Assembly: GCA_022570795.1 (NCBI GenBank)
Contig: JAKUDP010000006.1
Location: forward strand, 1,364,001-1,428,000
Source: Sphaerulina vaccinii
Taxonomy: Eukaryota > Ascomycota > Dothideomycetes > Mycosphaerellales > Mycosphaerellaceae
Direction of reading: 5' to 3'
Length of the DNA stretch: 64,000 bases
Below the pieces are notes generated by a model. The model worked only from the letters and a program-made list of their open reading frames with translations, had not been told where the DNA came from and did no database searches. Made by a program: the position numbers and the translations under genes. Numbering within the stretch: the stretch's first letter is position 1; the number at the start of each line of letters is the position of its first letter. This document shows, piece by piece, positions 9,723 to 20,180 of this stretch.

Positions 9723-10314
9723 CTACGATCTGCGCTGTCGCCGACCATTTGGGGTATGTGGTGATCGCTGCACTGGTCTTTGTTGTCCGGCGTTTGGCTG
9801 CGGTGGATACGTGCTATATCCTAAACTCTGTGGAACTTGCTGAGCTTGTTGAGATTGTTGCGCCTGTTGTTGAGTGTTTGTCGGGTGCGACTGTGGCATA
9901 CCTCCTTGTTGCTGGGCAGGTCTCCTGACAGGAAGCACTTCGCCATCGTCAAGCTCAATAGTCGTCGGATAAGGATAGTTGTACAGATAAGGAGGCTGAC
10001 CATAGTTGTACAGAATGTTGTTCGCAACGGATCTGTCGACACCATATGTAGCTTGGTTAGAAGGACGCTGTTCTTGCAGCGCAACCTGATCTTGTCGTTC
10101 TTCTCCTTGTCAGTTTCGTTGACAGTGCTCATGCACACGGAGCGCACTTACGCTGGGTCTGTGTTGTTGTCGATAGGTAGTAGCGTCGCATGGCAGCATC
10201 GCTGGCCGGAGTAGATGTGCTCCACCCTGCGACTAGTTGTGCGGGTGCGGAGCAAGTCTGGCAGGACTGAATGCCATGTTGGTAGCATGCGCGGGGTGCT
10301 GATTGTGTAGACAT
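9723..10314 (-). CDS. Gln/Pro-rich protein of unknown function
   Basis: Two exons (10314-10152 and 10090-9723) join across a 61-nt intron to 176 residues. The N-terminal half has a cysteine cluster (ACYQHGIQSCQTC, about residues 9-21) and a short folded-looking stretch ending RRYYLSTTTQTQ. The second exon has a Tyr-rich piece (LYNYGQPPYLYNYPYP), an acidic ELDDGEVLPVRRP motif, a glutamine-rich tract and a basic tail NGRRQRRS. It is likely nuclear or otherwise intrinsically disordered. There is no family assignment. The alternative acceptor 13 nt earlier breaks the frame, which is why the present junction was chosen. Confidence 0.6.
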
Positions 10315-12737
10315 GTTCTTGTGTGGTGCAGTAATCTCTCATTCGCAACCTGTGTGTCTGTATGCTGCTGGGAAGATGTTGACGAAGACCTTGTCAATCA
10401 GAGAGGCCGGCGAGTGGTCTTAGCAAAAGTGGCCGCTCTTTGGCGGCCACGTAGTTGGCGGTGTATGGAGTAGATATGAATTGTAGCACCGTGCGCACAG
10501 CGACGCCTTCCGCGTTGTGTTCAATCTGATTCACACGCGGATGTCTTACTTGATGAGGCGAGAATCGACCAGAATCGATCTGCTCGTTGGCAAAGGGCGA
10601 CAGCGGTGAAACGGGCCTCTGTCATGGTCGTGCCAATAATGTCTTATTCTCATGCCTGATTGCCTGGCTTGGTGTATAGCTTTGGCCTAGCAGTCAACCC
10701 CTGTTGGACAAAGCAAACTTCACTCACCGCATCGACAGCATCTTGACCAACCACCAATATGGTGTCCATATAGTCAACAGCTTGATCCGTCATCATGTTG
10801 TGCTTCGCCCTCAGATGGTGATACTGGCGGTGCCCGTGAACTCAGTTGCGACGCATGGTCACATGCACGGCGCAGTGTAGCCACTGCCCAATGTGTCACC
10901 ATGTTCAACGAGAGTTCGGGGTCCTCCAACCACAGACGAAGCATTTTCGAGGCGAGCAGACAGCAAGGGAAGGACAAGGTATTCAGCCACATGAGGCGCG
11001 ATGTCGGTAGTGTAGCCGTCTGCAGAGGATTGCCGGCTGCGCTGTCATAGAGAGCATCATGAATCGTCGCAACGAAAGCGCACTCCAATGAGAAGAAAAG
11101 GAGCGTTGAAACAGCTTGCCGGCGGGGATGCAGAGCCTAATAACTTCTTCCCACCGTGCCTCGGGCGGAGGGCGAGCTGAGAATGGTCTTCACACCATCG
11201 ATTTGAGGCCTTGCATAGAGGCGCCGACTATTCATGCATACCACGGGATATTGCGGCACAAGCGTGGGACCTGCTCCACATCAGCACCCGAGCACATTCG
11301 ACAAGCGAGATCAGGCTGGCTGGAATACAGAGCTGCGTGTAGCTTCTGTCAACGCTCAATGCTCACGGATGCACATGCAGCAGCTTAAACTGACGACACT
11401 GCGTCGCTGATGCCACACCAACCTATCATTGTAGACTGCAAGCCCGGCTCTATCGACTTTGGGCGAGCAAGACCACCTCTTCCTGGATATCGCGAGATCT
11501 GGATACCCACATCTCAGCGCACCCGCTCCAAGAGAATTGAAGTTACACATGGTCTTGTGCGCCTGAAGTCGGATTGGGCCGATCCCAGAAACACGTGGAC
11601 ATATCGTCCTGCCGGCTATCTTCTGTATGGCGCAAACAATACGGCAATGCAAGATGTACTCTGCCGACATGCATTTCCAACAGCTTTGGTAGGGCCAGCC
11701 AATGGAGGAACGCTTGACGGCATCGCGCATAACCACTCTGTCGAGATGAGCTGTGCTCTGGTGTGCCAAATGATCTTCTTGCGAAGGTCTAATATGGGCA
11801 GGTTCGTAGCCCACAAAGCGCATGGCCGAGCAGAGTCGATATACTGAACATATGCCCGTGGAGTCGAGATATCATCCGATTCGTGCGTGCCAGAAGGAGT
11901 GGTAATAGAGAGGTCGGCTTCCATGCTCAATTCGCTACACTTTCGCAGCTCCTTCGTCCAGATCGAGGCGGGTGAGTGATATCACCTAAGGTATTCGTGC
12001 AGCGTGATCATGCTGCTCCTGCGAATGGAGACATTGAGACTCCATGGCCGTCGACGCGTCGCGGTCTTGTGCTGGGCTCAAAGCCGAGGGTGGGTGACAC
12101 TGGGGATTTCGCGAGCTTGCTCAGACGTCCCAAGTGAACGCTGGAGGGCAGTCATTCCAATCTGCATCCTAAGAGGCCTCCATCAGCCAAGTGTAAGGAG
12201 ATGATGTTGTCTGTTTCGGAGCGGCAGGGATGGCAGTCTGTGCTGGGAACCTTGAAGTCATGACTCGGCAATTGCAATTCTCTGCCGAAGCCCAAACAAC
12301 CCAACACCAACATCATCATGTTCTCCTCATCATCAACTTCGAGTTTGCAGCCTCGAACAAGAGATCCCACTTCTCTTGAGGATTATGGCACGCTTCTCCG
12401 AGGGCGTCGATGCCACGCAAATGATTCATGCTCTGCTAGAGGCTCGGCGAAGTCAGCATGAATTCGCGAGCATCTCGAACCATTGATATTCGCCTTGGTC
12501 GACCACAAAGAAGAAGTCAGGCATCAATCATGCTACAATCCAAAAGCTCCTTCGGCCCTTCGCCCGCCCCTACGGCCTCTCAGTACCTGCAGTAGTGCTC
12601 CAGCAGCTTCTAGATGGCAATTGAATAACCGACTAACCCCTCTGACGCCATACCAGCTCATCAGAACGACTTCAGTCCATCTTCTACACCGATGAGAACT
12701 TATTCAACTCACATCCAGCAATCTCTCAATCATCAAA
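10315..12737. other. gene-poor 2.4 kb stretch
   Basis: Open frames of 90-155 codons exist on both strands (for example 10774-11088 and 11356-11823 minus, 11410-11847 plus), but they overlap antisense to one another. None has a recognisable domain or consistent splice context. The region could hold a decayed gene. The last few hundred bases form the GST promoter. Confidence 0.4.
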
Positions 12738-13487
12738 ATGTCTTCATCAAGCATCAAACCTCTAATCCTCCACGCCCACGGCACAGGTCCAAACCCGTAC
12801 AAAGTCGCCGCAGCTCTAGAGTTCCTACGACTCCCGTATGAAGTCAAACTCTGGCAGTTCGGCGACGCAAAGAATGGCGTAAAAGGCTCAGATTTCCTCA
12901 AGATCAACGAGAATGGTCGTGTACCCGCTCTCGAAGACCCAAATACTGGAGTAATTAGTTGGGAATCCGGTGCTGTGATGAACTACATTCGAAGAGTATA
13001 CGACAAACAGAATAAACTGGGTCCACGTAGTTCTAATGAGCAGGATATTGTGGATTTCGAGAAGTGGGAGTATTTCTTGTTGAGTACGCTGGGACCTATG
13101 ATGGGTAAGCTTTATCTTTCCTCCCCTTCTCAATGAAATGGAGCTAATAATGATGTTTTTCCTTTTTGTAAAGGTCAAGTAAACTGGTTCCGCCACTACC
13201 ACTCTCAAAAGAACGCCGATGCATTGAAGAGATACGAAGAGCAAGCTTATCGTTGCTTCGGTGTTTTGGAAGGTCAATTGATGAAGTCTGGAGGACCTTA
13301 TATTTTGCCTAATGGATCTACTCCTACTGCGGTCGATTTGCATTTCTATCCTTGGGTGTATCAGCATGGCTTTGCGGGGTTGAGTCTTGATGAGTATCCT
13401 AGTGTGAAGAAGTGGTTGGATCGGGTTGGAGGGTTGGAGGAGATTAAGGCTGCTTATGAGAAAATTCCGAAAGGGAAGGAAGTGTAG
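12738..13487 (+). CDS. glutathione S-transferase
   Basis: Exons 12738-13104 and 13174-13487 (69-nt intron) give 226 residues, the normal size of a cytosolic GST. The N-terminal thioredoxin-like domain shows HAHGTGPNPYKVAAALEFL (about residues 12-30). It is followed by NENGRVPALEDPNTG, with the cis-proline VPAL, and the SWESGAVMNYI glutathione-contact segment (Glu-Ser). The C-terminal helical domain ends with the usual YPSVKKWLDRV. The layout resembles fungal Ure2p/GTT-type GSTs. It conjugates glutathione to electrophiles or acts as a peroxidase; the exact substrate cannot be read. The identification at family level is secure. Confidence 0.92.
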
Positions 13488-13705
13488 CTGTCTTGACAGC
13501 CGGGTAGGCGTGGGAACTTCATGTCGAGCATACATCTTGCAGTATATCTTGGTGAAAAGCATTCGATACAAGAAGCTGACACGTAGACCCTCTTAGAAGC
13601 GATTCCATCGTATATAACATACAGCAACGATCCGAACCTGGCGATCTATTCAGCCTTGTCACTTGCACCCTGCTTTCATCGCTTACCTTGCATCCCGGCT
13701 GTCCA

Positions 13706-13900
13706 CTAGCACCTCTTCATGATAGCATAGACACAATCGTAGGTCCGTCCTTCTCGATGGCGGTTCGGCCGCGATCCATAAGCTTCAGCTCGCGGGGCTA
13801 GTTCTGGCACAGACAAAGCTGCCGGACTCAGAATCGGTAGTGCGAAGATGCTGCTTATGAACATCGTCGCAATGATGAGGTAGATGCTGGTGATATGCAT
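13706..13900 (-). CDS. small secreted peptide, 64 residues
   Basis: The ATG at 13900 opens a 64-residue frame with a hydrophobic signal segment (IYLIIATMFISSIFALPIL, residues 6-24). A Pro/Ala-rich propeptide-like stretch with a PRAEA site follows, and then a basic, compact C-terminus with only two cysteines (YDCVYAIMKRC). A longer in-frame start upstream (14212) would put the hydrophobic segment in mid-protein and is unlikely. It looks like a small secreted protein, possibly a processed peptide. No family is recognised. The shortness and single exon leave some doubt that it is a gene. Confidence 0.5.
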   Translation of the reverse strand: MHITSIYLIIATMFISSIFALPILSPAALSVPELAPRAEAYGSRPNRHREGRTYDCVYAIMKRC

Positions 13901-14846
13901 GTGTTGCTTCTTCGTGAGCTCAAGTTGGTTCTTTATTCTGATCGATCTCGTCTTGAGTTGGAGTTGAAAATTGGAAGCTGAAAGATGTGGATGGTGGAAG
14001 CTGTGACAATCCACTGGTGATTGCTGACCTCGACCAGAAGAGCAGCTTATCCGTCTCTTTGTGATGGAACAGAGCATTACGACACCTAAGGCATGCCGAG
14101 CATCAAAACGCAATGTATAGCTCGTGGCTCCAATGGATGGTCCGCTAGCTGCAGAAAGTGCATGCCTAGAAGAAGCTCGAGCGGTGAACGACGCAAGGAA
14201 ACGTTCACTCAAGACCCTCCGGACCAGGAGATCGAAGTAGCAGGAAGCTCTTCGACGTGTATCACGGCGTCAAAGCCGGGAGATGTATATGTACATCATT
14301 CAGCCAAGGATGTCGCAGCAATGTTGTTGTCAGCAATCTAAGCCACGCATAGTCAGCGCGAAGGCCACGAGGTGGTGGATGCCGATTGCATCAGTTCGAG
14401 ATAAGGTTGTTTCCTTGACCGTCAAACTAGGAAGAAGGCAAGGATGATGCTTCAGAATGTCAGTGTCTCCCAACTCCCAAGTGTTTCAGATTGCTGTGTC
14501 TTGCGCGGCTTCATCAGCAGACCTTCGAGCATATGAGGTGATGCCGAGTACAATAGCAGCATAGACTCCTGGCAAGTAGACTTTCCGTGCGTTGCGCCGC
14601 TCAAAGGGTGCCTATTGATTGAAGCCTGGTCTCAACAACAAAGTCTGTGCAAAGGCATGATCGGTCTTTTGTTCTTTCGAATAGTGAGATCCTTGGTTGG
14701 GTTAAGTAGAACCCCAGGCGAGGAGTTGTAGGCGTTCTGTGATGTCGTCCTGTTTCAGACTGCTCATACATCATATATGCTCTGCTATTCAAGACTCGTC
14801 TATGCTGCCGTGATCGTACCTCAAGTGGTGTCACTTCGAGTCGCTC
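13901..14846. other. intergenic, nothing recognised
   Basis: One plus-strand frame (14093-14341) lies antisense to the extended frame of the secreted peptide and has no domain. I see nothing else supportable. Confidence 0.35.
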
Positions 14847-15126
14847 TCAGAACTTAGCAACCCACTTAGCATGCTGCTTCTCCTCCAGCTCCGTCTTGTG
14901 CTTCTCCGCGCCATACATCCAGTGCATACAGAGCTTTACCTGGCGTTTGTGATCTTCCATCATCTTCTCATGGCGAGTATTGCTCGTTCAGGTACTGCAA
15001 CTTCACAACTTCCCTGGTAAAGTCTTCCATCAGTCTCTTATCCTCCTCACTCCCAGAACCATACTCTTCGTCCTCCTCCACACTCCCATCATCACTCGAC
15101 TTCTCAGAGGTAATAGACTCAGAGCT
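14847..15126 (-). pseudogene. coding-like tail downstream of SHR3, split by a frame change
   Basis: Directly after the SHR3 stop (15129-15127) the same minus-strand frame stays open for about 50 codons. It encodes a very acidic stretch (DDGSVEEDEEYGSGSEED) followed by a helical TREVVKLQYLNEQY. It stops at TGA 14970-14968. A second frame then continues with a similar charged helical character (MMEDHKRQVKLCMHWMYG) to a stop at 14849-14847. The two parts read like one peptide broken by a frameshift, or two exons whose junction I cannot find. The plus-strand reading is a leucine-rich shadow. Confidence 0.35.
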
Positions 15127-15792
15127 CTACTTCTGCTTCTTCCCCTCCTTCTTCGCCTCAGCCTTCGCCGCAATCTTCTCATCCCTCTTCGCATCCATCA
15201 ATTCCATCTCCTCTTGCTCTTTCCTCTGCGCATACCACTGTCCAGCCTGCAACACCAAAACTCCAACCAACACCAGCGCTAGAATTGTATCACTAGCAGC
15301 CAGAACTCTCAATGAATCTTCTCGTCCAATATACTCCCCCTCGCGATTCTCCAGCGCCTTATCAACCATCGTCTCCCCATCATCCAGAACTTTCGTCCCA
15401 TAAGCTCCTGCCGTTACTGTGCGCAGTCCTTTCACGATATTCGCGATATAGACTGTGATACCGCACATATACAGTACGAGTGACGCGCCATCGAAGAGAA
15501 GGTTCGCTTCAGTTGGTTTGAATAGCTTGATCAAGAAACCTAGGAGGCCGGTTCCGATCACGATATGGAGGATTCGACTGATGAGGGGAGGAGATGCGTG
15601 GAGGAACTTCAAATGGTTCTCTTGCAGTTGGAAGTATTGCTCTCGGGGGTTTACGCCGGGGATGAGTTCGGGTGGTGTCGACCAGAGGACGTTGTAGTCG
15701 TAGGGAAAGAGCGCGAAGAGGACGCCGAGGAAGAAACAGGTTGGTCCGATTATGAGGAAGGTTGCGAATGGCGCGGTGCCTTTGGCTGGCAT
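15127..15792 (-). CDS. SHR3: Shr3-type ER packaging chaperone for amino-acid permeases
   Basis: A single exon of 221 residues starts at ATG 15792 with MPAKGTAPFATFLIIGPTCF, the characteristic fungal Shr3 opening. An upstream in-frame extension is Thr/His-rich and not conserved-looking. Four hydrophobic segments follow (about residues 9-27, 74-94, 103-123 and 166-184), and then a charged cytosolic tail ending KKQK. That ending is a KKXX-type ER retrieval signal. Shr3 sits in the ER membrane and assists folding and COPII packaging of amino-acid permeases. The length and topology fit the family. A coding-like stretch continues in frame after the stop and is described separately. Confidence 0.9.
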   Translation of the reverse strand: MPAKGTAPFATFLIIGPTCFFLGVLFALFPYDYNVLWSTPPELIPGVNPREQYFQLQENHLKFLHASPPLISRILHIVIGTGLLGFLIKLFKPTEANLLFDGASLVLYMCGITVYIANIVKGLRTVTAGAYGTKVLDDGETMVDKALENREGEYIGREDSLRVLAASDTILALVLVGVLVLQAGQWYAQRKEQEEMELMDAKRDEKIAAKAEAKKEGKKQK

Positions 15793-16227
15793 GGTGGAGG
15801 TTGTTGTGGTGTTTGCGATCTTGGGGGTGGTGGTGTTTGATATCGAGATGAGAGCGTGATGGTGGAGATGCAGGGAAGTGAGCTCGAGCGTGGAAGGAAG
15901 GTTTTGGTGGGACAGCTCCTTCCTCTTCTTCACATGCAAGGACAAACACTTTGACTTCACTTCACTTCAACGAAGGAGCACAACTAGACATCTGGCCTCG
16001 AGCTGGAAACTGTAGTCTAGACGAGCCTAATGAAGTAAGGCCGTGTCTTACCGACGATAAGGACGATAGTCTGATGGAGGAATTGCTAATGTCGCCGCTC
16101 GACGATTTCACCTTTCCAACATCACAAACCATCTCAGACACGGCCTCTGCCCTGGCGAAGGCTCGGTGTTCTTGGAGAGATGCCTTTTTGCGACCTGTCA
16201 CGTTTGACATGGATGAGATAGCGCGTC
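15793..16227. promoter_or_regulatory. upstream region between SHR3 and the dioxygenase-like gene
   Basis: The interval lies between divergent genes. A plus-strand frame open from about 15951 to 16244 contains a plausible peptide (MEELLMSPLDDFTF from 16073) that could be an upstream exon of the 16228 gene. No splice junction joining it in frame is evident. Confidence 0.35.
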
Positions 16228-19200
16228 ATGTTCGCGCTTCATAAAAATTCTCCAGGGTATGTTTTCGCAGAGTCACGTCGCGTCCTCCGTCTCTTCTCTT
16301 ACCTCTTCTTCACTTCTGGTACTACTGACTTTAGCAATACTGCGGCATGCCGTACCGTAGCGACGAGCAGCCATGGCTGCAGTCAAGTCGTAAGCTGCGT
16401 TCACAAATCCATGCTCAGCTCAAGACCAATACAGGCTGGAGGCGCGTTCTGGGGTCACACCACCGTGGATGATCACATTGATCCTGGACTTGACATTGCT
16501 GGACTTGGGATATTCTCGACACCACTGTACGAACGAGACATTGAGCACATCCTTGAAAAGGCTACACAAAAAGGCGAATCGTGCTGGATCATAGACGCCA
16601 AGGACGTGGTGCTTCGCCACCCAGGATGGGCACAGCACGAAGCCCGTATCTTAAGGAGCGTGTACACACAACTGGGGATGACCGGACGAGACAATTTGTA
16701 CGCAATCATGGACAGACTTGCCGTTCTCAAGCCAGGATCTGTAGACCACATACCGACACAGCGCCTGGCAAAGGACGCCGATAATGTCAAGGCTTTCGCT
16801 CAACTAATGATTGCCTTGCCCAGCCATCATAGTGGTGGACAAGTACGCTGCAGCTTCGAAGACGACAGCAGGGAACTCGTTACGCACACTGCATCAGAGT
16901 GGGGACACTCCTACACCACATGGTTTCGCGAGGCCTACACCGATATATCGCGCCTATCAAATCCGGCTTTAAAGTTGTGCTTCTCTACAATCTTGTATAC
17001 ACGGGCAAACTTCCAACGCCAATCTCCTATCAACATGGTAGCGCAAAGGCAGGTCTAAAGGATGTTCTCGACAAGTGGATGAGTGCCGCGAAGAAGGAAG
17101 ACGAAATGACAAAGCACCTTGTCTACCCTCTCTCAAAAGACTATGGAGGCCACACTCAGCGACTCAATGCGTTGGAGGGAGTCGATGCAGTGCGTGTGAG
17201 GTGCTTGACTCAGATAGCCAAAGAGCTTGATTGGTTCTGCTTCTTCACCACTTGGGAGCGCAGTGAAGATGGCAATATAGGCGGCAATCAGTGGGCTGGT
17301 TACGAACGCAATGCGGACGATATCGAGACCACGCTGACTACATTCACTAGTCTCGATGGACACCATCCCTGGTGCGACTACAACTTAGGCGAGAAGGACG
17401 ACGAGGAAATCTTCATTCCACCACAACCATGGCACTATCTCAATCCCGAAGAAGACGAAGATACTGACGAACATGAGTTCTTCTCTCGCAAGTACCGGAA
17501 AACGGCATGTATCACAGGTCAACAGCTCAATGCATATGCTAACCGAATCAGGCACTCGTGCTCATGCCAAAGTGCTTTGAGCTAGACTATGAGCTTGGCG
17601 AGGTCGACCAAGGTGACAGAATGCAACACATGCAAGACCAGTTACAGATAGCAGAAGAAACATCTGCACCTGATGACGACTCCAGTGATGAGGAACGAGC
17701 TGCGAGAGCTGCGAAGTACCCAGAGAATGAGCGCACTACCCTGGATGCGAAGACGAAGTAAGCGTATGCCATACTTACCTTTCGACCCCAGCTAATCGGT
17801 GCTAGATACACCATACGTAGGATATGTGAGATGTCACTCATCGGTGCCGGAGGCAGCCTTCAAACCCTTCTCGAGGACGTTATCCGGTGTTGCACTAAGC
17901 TTGCGCATCCGGAATTACTGACCGATATCATGAGCACGGCAAGCACTGGGAACATACACGCCATGAGCCAGGCAGTAAGGAGCTTGTTTGCAAGCCACCC
18001 TTTCCAAGCTGTGCTTCGCTAGTGAGTGGGTCGAAAAGATCGATGATTGTTACTGACATGCATTTCAGCCTTGACGCAGCTCTGGACGCTCTCAAAGATC
18101 CTGTTGAGGCACGGAAGGTGCTGAAAGAAGTCAAGAGCGCTGCTGTGCTTCGAGACCATGACGCCCGCATAGCTTGGTCCAACGAGCAGCTTGAGCGCAT
18201 ATTGCTGAAACCTATGATGCCTACAGCTGCAACGAGTCGATGTTTAATCGAGATGCTATCTTCGAAACCCGAGCCACTGTGGTTGCGCAAGAAGTATGAA
18301 TCTTCTATATATCGTTCTGTGTAAGGTCTTATGCTGACCGTGTTAGGATCCTCGAGCTCCTGAAACTTCATGCGATTGGTAACCATGGCCTGGTATTCAG
18401 CTTCCTTGATGAGTTGTTAAGAGCTTTGAATCGCAGCATCGTCGATGGTGCGAGCGCTGAATACTTCTTCGCTGAGCTATACCCAATGCTGTTTAATCAG
18501 GCGCGTAAGATGAACTCTGAGCAGATTGCAGCACTCTATGCGCATGCCCTCGCTCGCAACGCGTCGAGCCACGCCGAACAGCTTGTTGAAGCCCTAGCTG
18601 CTCGAGACTTGTCTGCAGAGAGTCAGAGCACGCTCACGGCGCTGACTAGCATCTTACGCACTGCGCAAACCAATGGAGTTTCATTTGACAGGACAGTGTA
18701 CCAGAGTACAACAACCGCCATACTGGACAGTGCTATCAAGTTAGGAGTGGGCCCGGAGCCCAGGAAGCCAGACTGGCGCAGGCCTGTGCGAGGCTGCGGG
18801 AAATGCGACAACTGCAACGACCTCGATGTGTTTATTCAAGACGATCAGCAGCAGTCTTTCAGAACATACTTGACGAAGCAAAGAAAGGACCGCCTCAGTT
18901 GGCAGCTCCACGGCTCATACCGAGACGAGCATCGCTACACTGTGACAGCGAAGCCACCAGATACCAGAAGTCGGGACCGACTGCTCAGCGACAACATGTG
19001 TCGCACGTTGAAGCACAAGCAGAAGGAGCGGCCTTACATGGTGAAGTGGACCTTCGAAGTCACCAAGACAACGGTTGTCTTCGACGCTGAATACAAGGCG
19101 TGGTCCTCACGAGCCGTTGCCTTCCAGCGGACGATCCAATCTATGGTACCAGATGCGACCTTGAGAATACTGCTTGGTTCAAGATACGACGAGCTTATGC

Positions 19201-19688
19201 AGCTGCGAGCAGTGAAGACAGCTACGGCTCATCTCTTCTCAAGAACTGATTTAGCCTCCCCCACGCTACCGCCACCCTCTGCCATGGCACAGGTTCTGCC
19301 TGCTGGCATGTCTGGCGAGCAAGTCAAGGCTATGTTCGAGGTAAGCTCGGCGTTGCGAAGACGTGTGCCACGTGCAACTACTAACACGTAAGTGCAGGAC
19401 TCTAAAGCCAGACAAGCACAAGGCGTGCCGGATAGCGATCCAGAGATGAGAAGAATGCATGGACTACGCATGCAGGTTCAGCAACGTACTGAACAGATGA
19501 AGCGGATGCGTGAAGCAAAGGTGCAGCAGCCACAGCCTCAGCCTGGGCTGAGCACTGCTTTATCCACATCCGGCTCCACCGGTCTAACCATAGACAGTCA
19601 CAAACGCAAAAATGGTCCAGGAGAGGATCAGGAGAACGTTCCTCCCGCCAAGCGAATGGCGATCAGCAATGTCATTGACTTGACTTGA
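16228..19688 (+). CDS. large Fe(II)/2OG-dioxygenase-like protein, degenerate and frameshifted
   Basis: Exons are 16228-16256, 16335-17504, 17552-17757, 17806-18021, 18069-18293, 18347-19340 and 19398-19688. The start is uncertain. The N-terminal part follows the large fungal prolyl-hydroxylase-like layout: GLGIFSTPLYERDIEHIL, then LMIALPSHHSGGQV, then SGFKVVLLYNL. In that layout the metal-binding His-x-Asp should precede LMIALPS and a His should precede APIKSGF, but these positions read KDAD and YTD, so iron binding is probably lost. A frame change near 16948 (ACCGATATATCGCG) separates the TTWFREAYTDI and IAPIKSGFK halves. No GT-AG pair explains it, so it is a frameshift or a sequence error. 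The intron at 17505 has a GC donor. The C-terminus is disordered with an NLS-like SHKRKNG and PPAKRM. It may be a pseudogene. Confidence 0.65.
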
Positions 19689-20180
19689 TCTCTAGCTCAT
19701 GCTACGAGAGCTGGAGCTCTTATCGAGGCAGAGAGCGCAACAGTGTGGTTTTGCGAACTTGCGGAACAACCAAGCTCAGCTGAGTCCGTCGTGCGACCAC
19801 ACCCGAAAGAATCATAAGTGAGCATGCGTGATCGAGCAACTGTTCTCCGAAATGATATCACAATGGCAGACAGATTCTATGTTGACAGTTCCGTAGAGAC
19901 GACACAACCTCTACATGACGCTAACATCGTGTAGACTGCTGTCCATGAGTCGTCTACAATATGGCTTCCCTGTCACTCGAAGATATGCAAGCTGCGCCTC
20001 GCATGAACACAGCGCAGTGGCTCCACGTTACACGACATGAGGACTGCCTATTCTCCCAACCGCACCTCATCGTTCTGAGCAAGACAATCTACCAAACGTT
20101 TTTACAAGCATCGTGCATCTGGTTAACCTGAACTAACGCACCGGCTCTGGAGACCTCGGGAGCCGACGCGTTACGGAATA
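19689..20180. other. intergenic, promoter of the HET gene
   Basis: No coding region is recognised between the dioxygenase-like gene and the HET-domain gene, which lie in the same orientation. Confidence 0.4.

Noticed and set aside
10774..11088. 104-codon minus-strand frame with a hydrophobic segment (LNTLSFPCCLLASKMLRLWL)
   Set aside because: No full domain, no flanking exons that continue it, and no recognisable family; at most a relic.
11356..11847. Overlapping 155-codon (minus) and 145-codon (plus) frames
   Set aside because: They are antisense to each other, neither has a domain or signal, and neither has matching splice context.
14980..15282. Leucine/arginine-rich plus-strand frame
   Set aside because: Shadow of the charged SHR3 tail and the acidic stretch on the minus strand.
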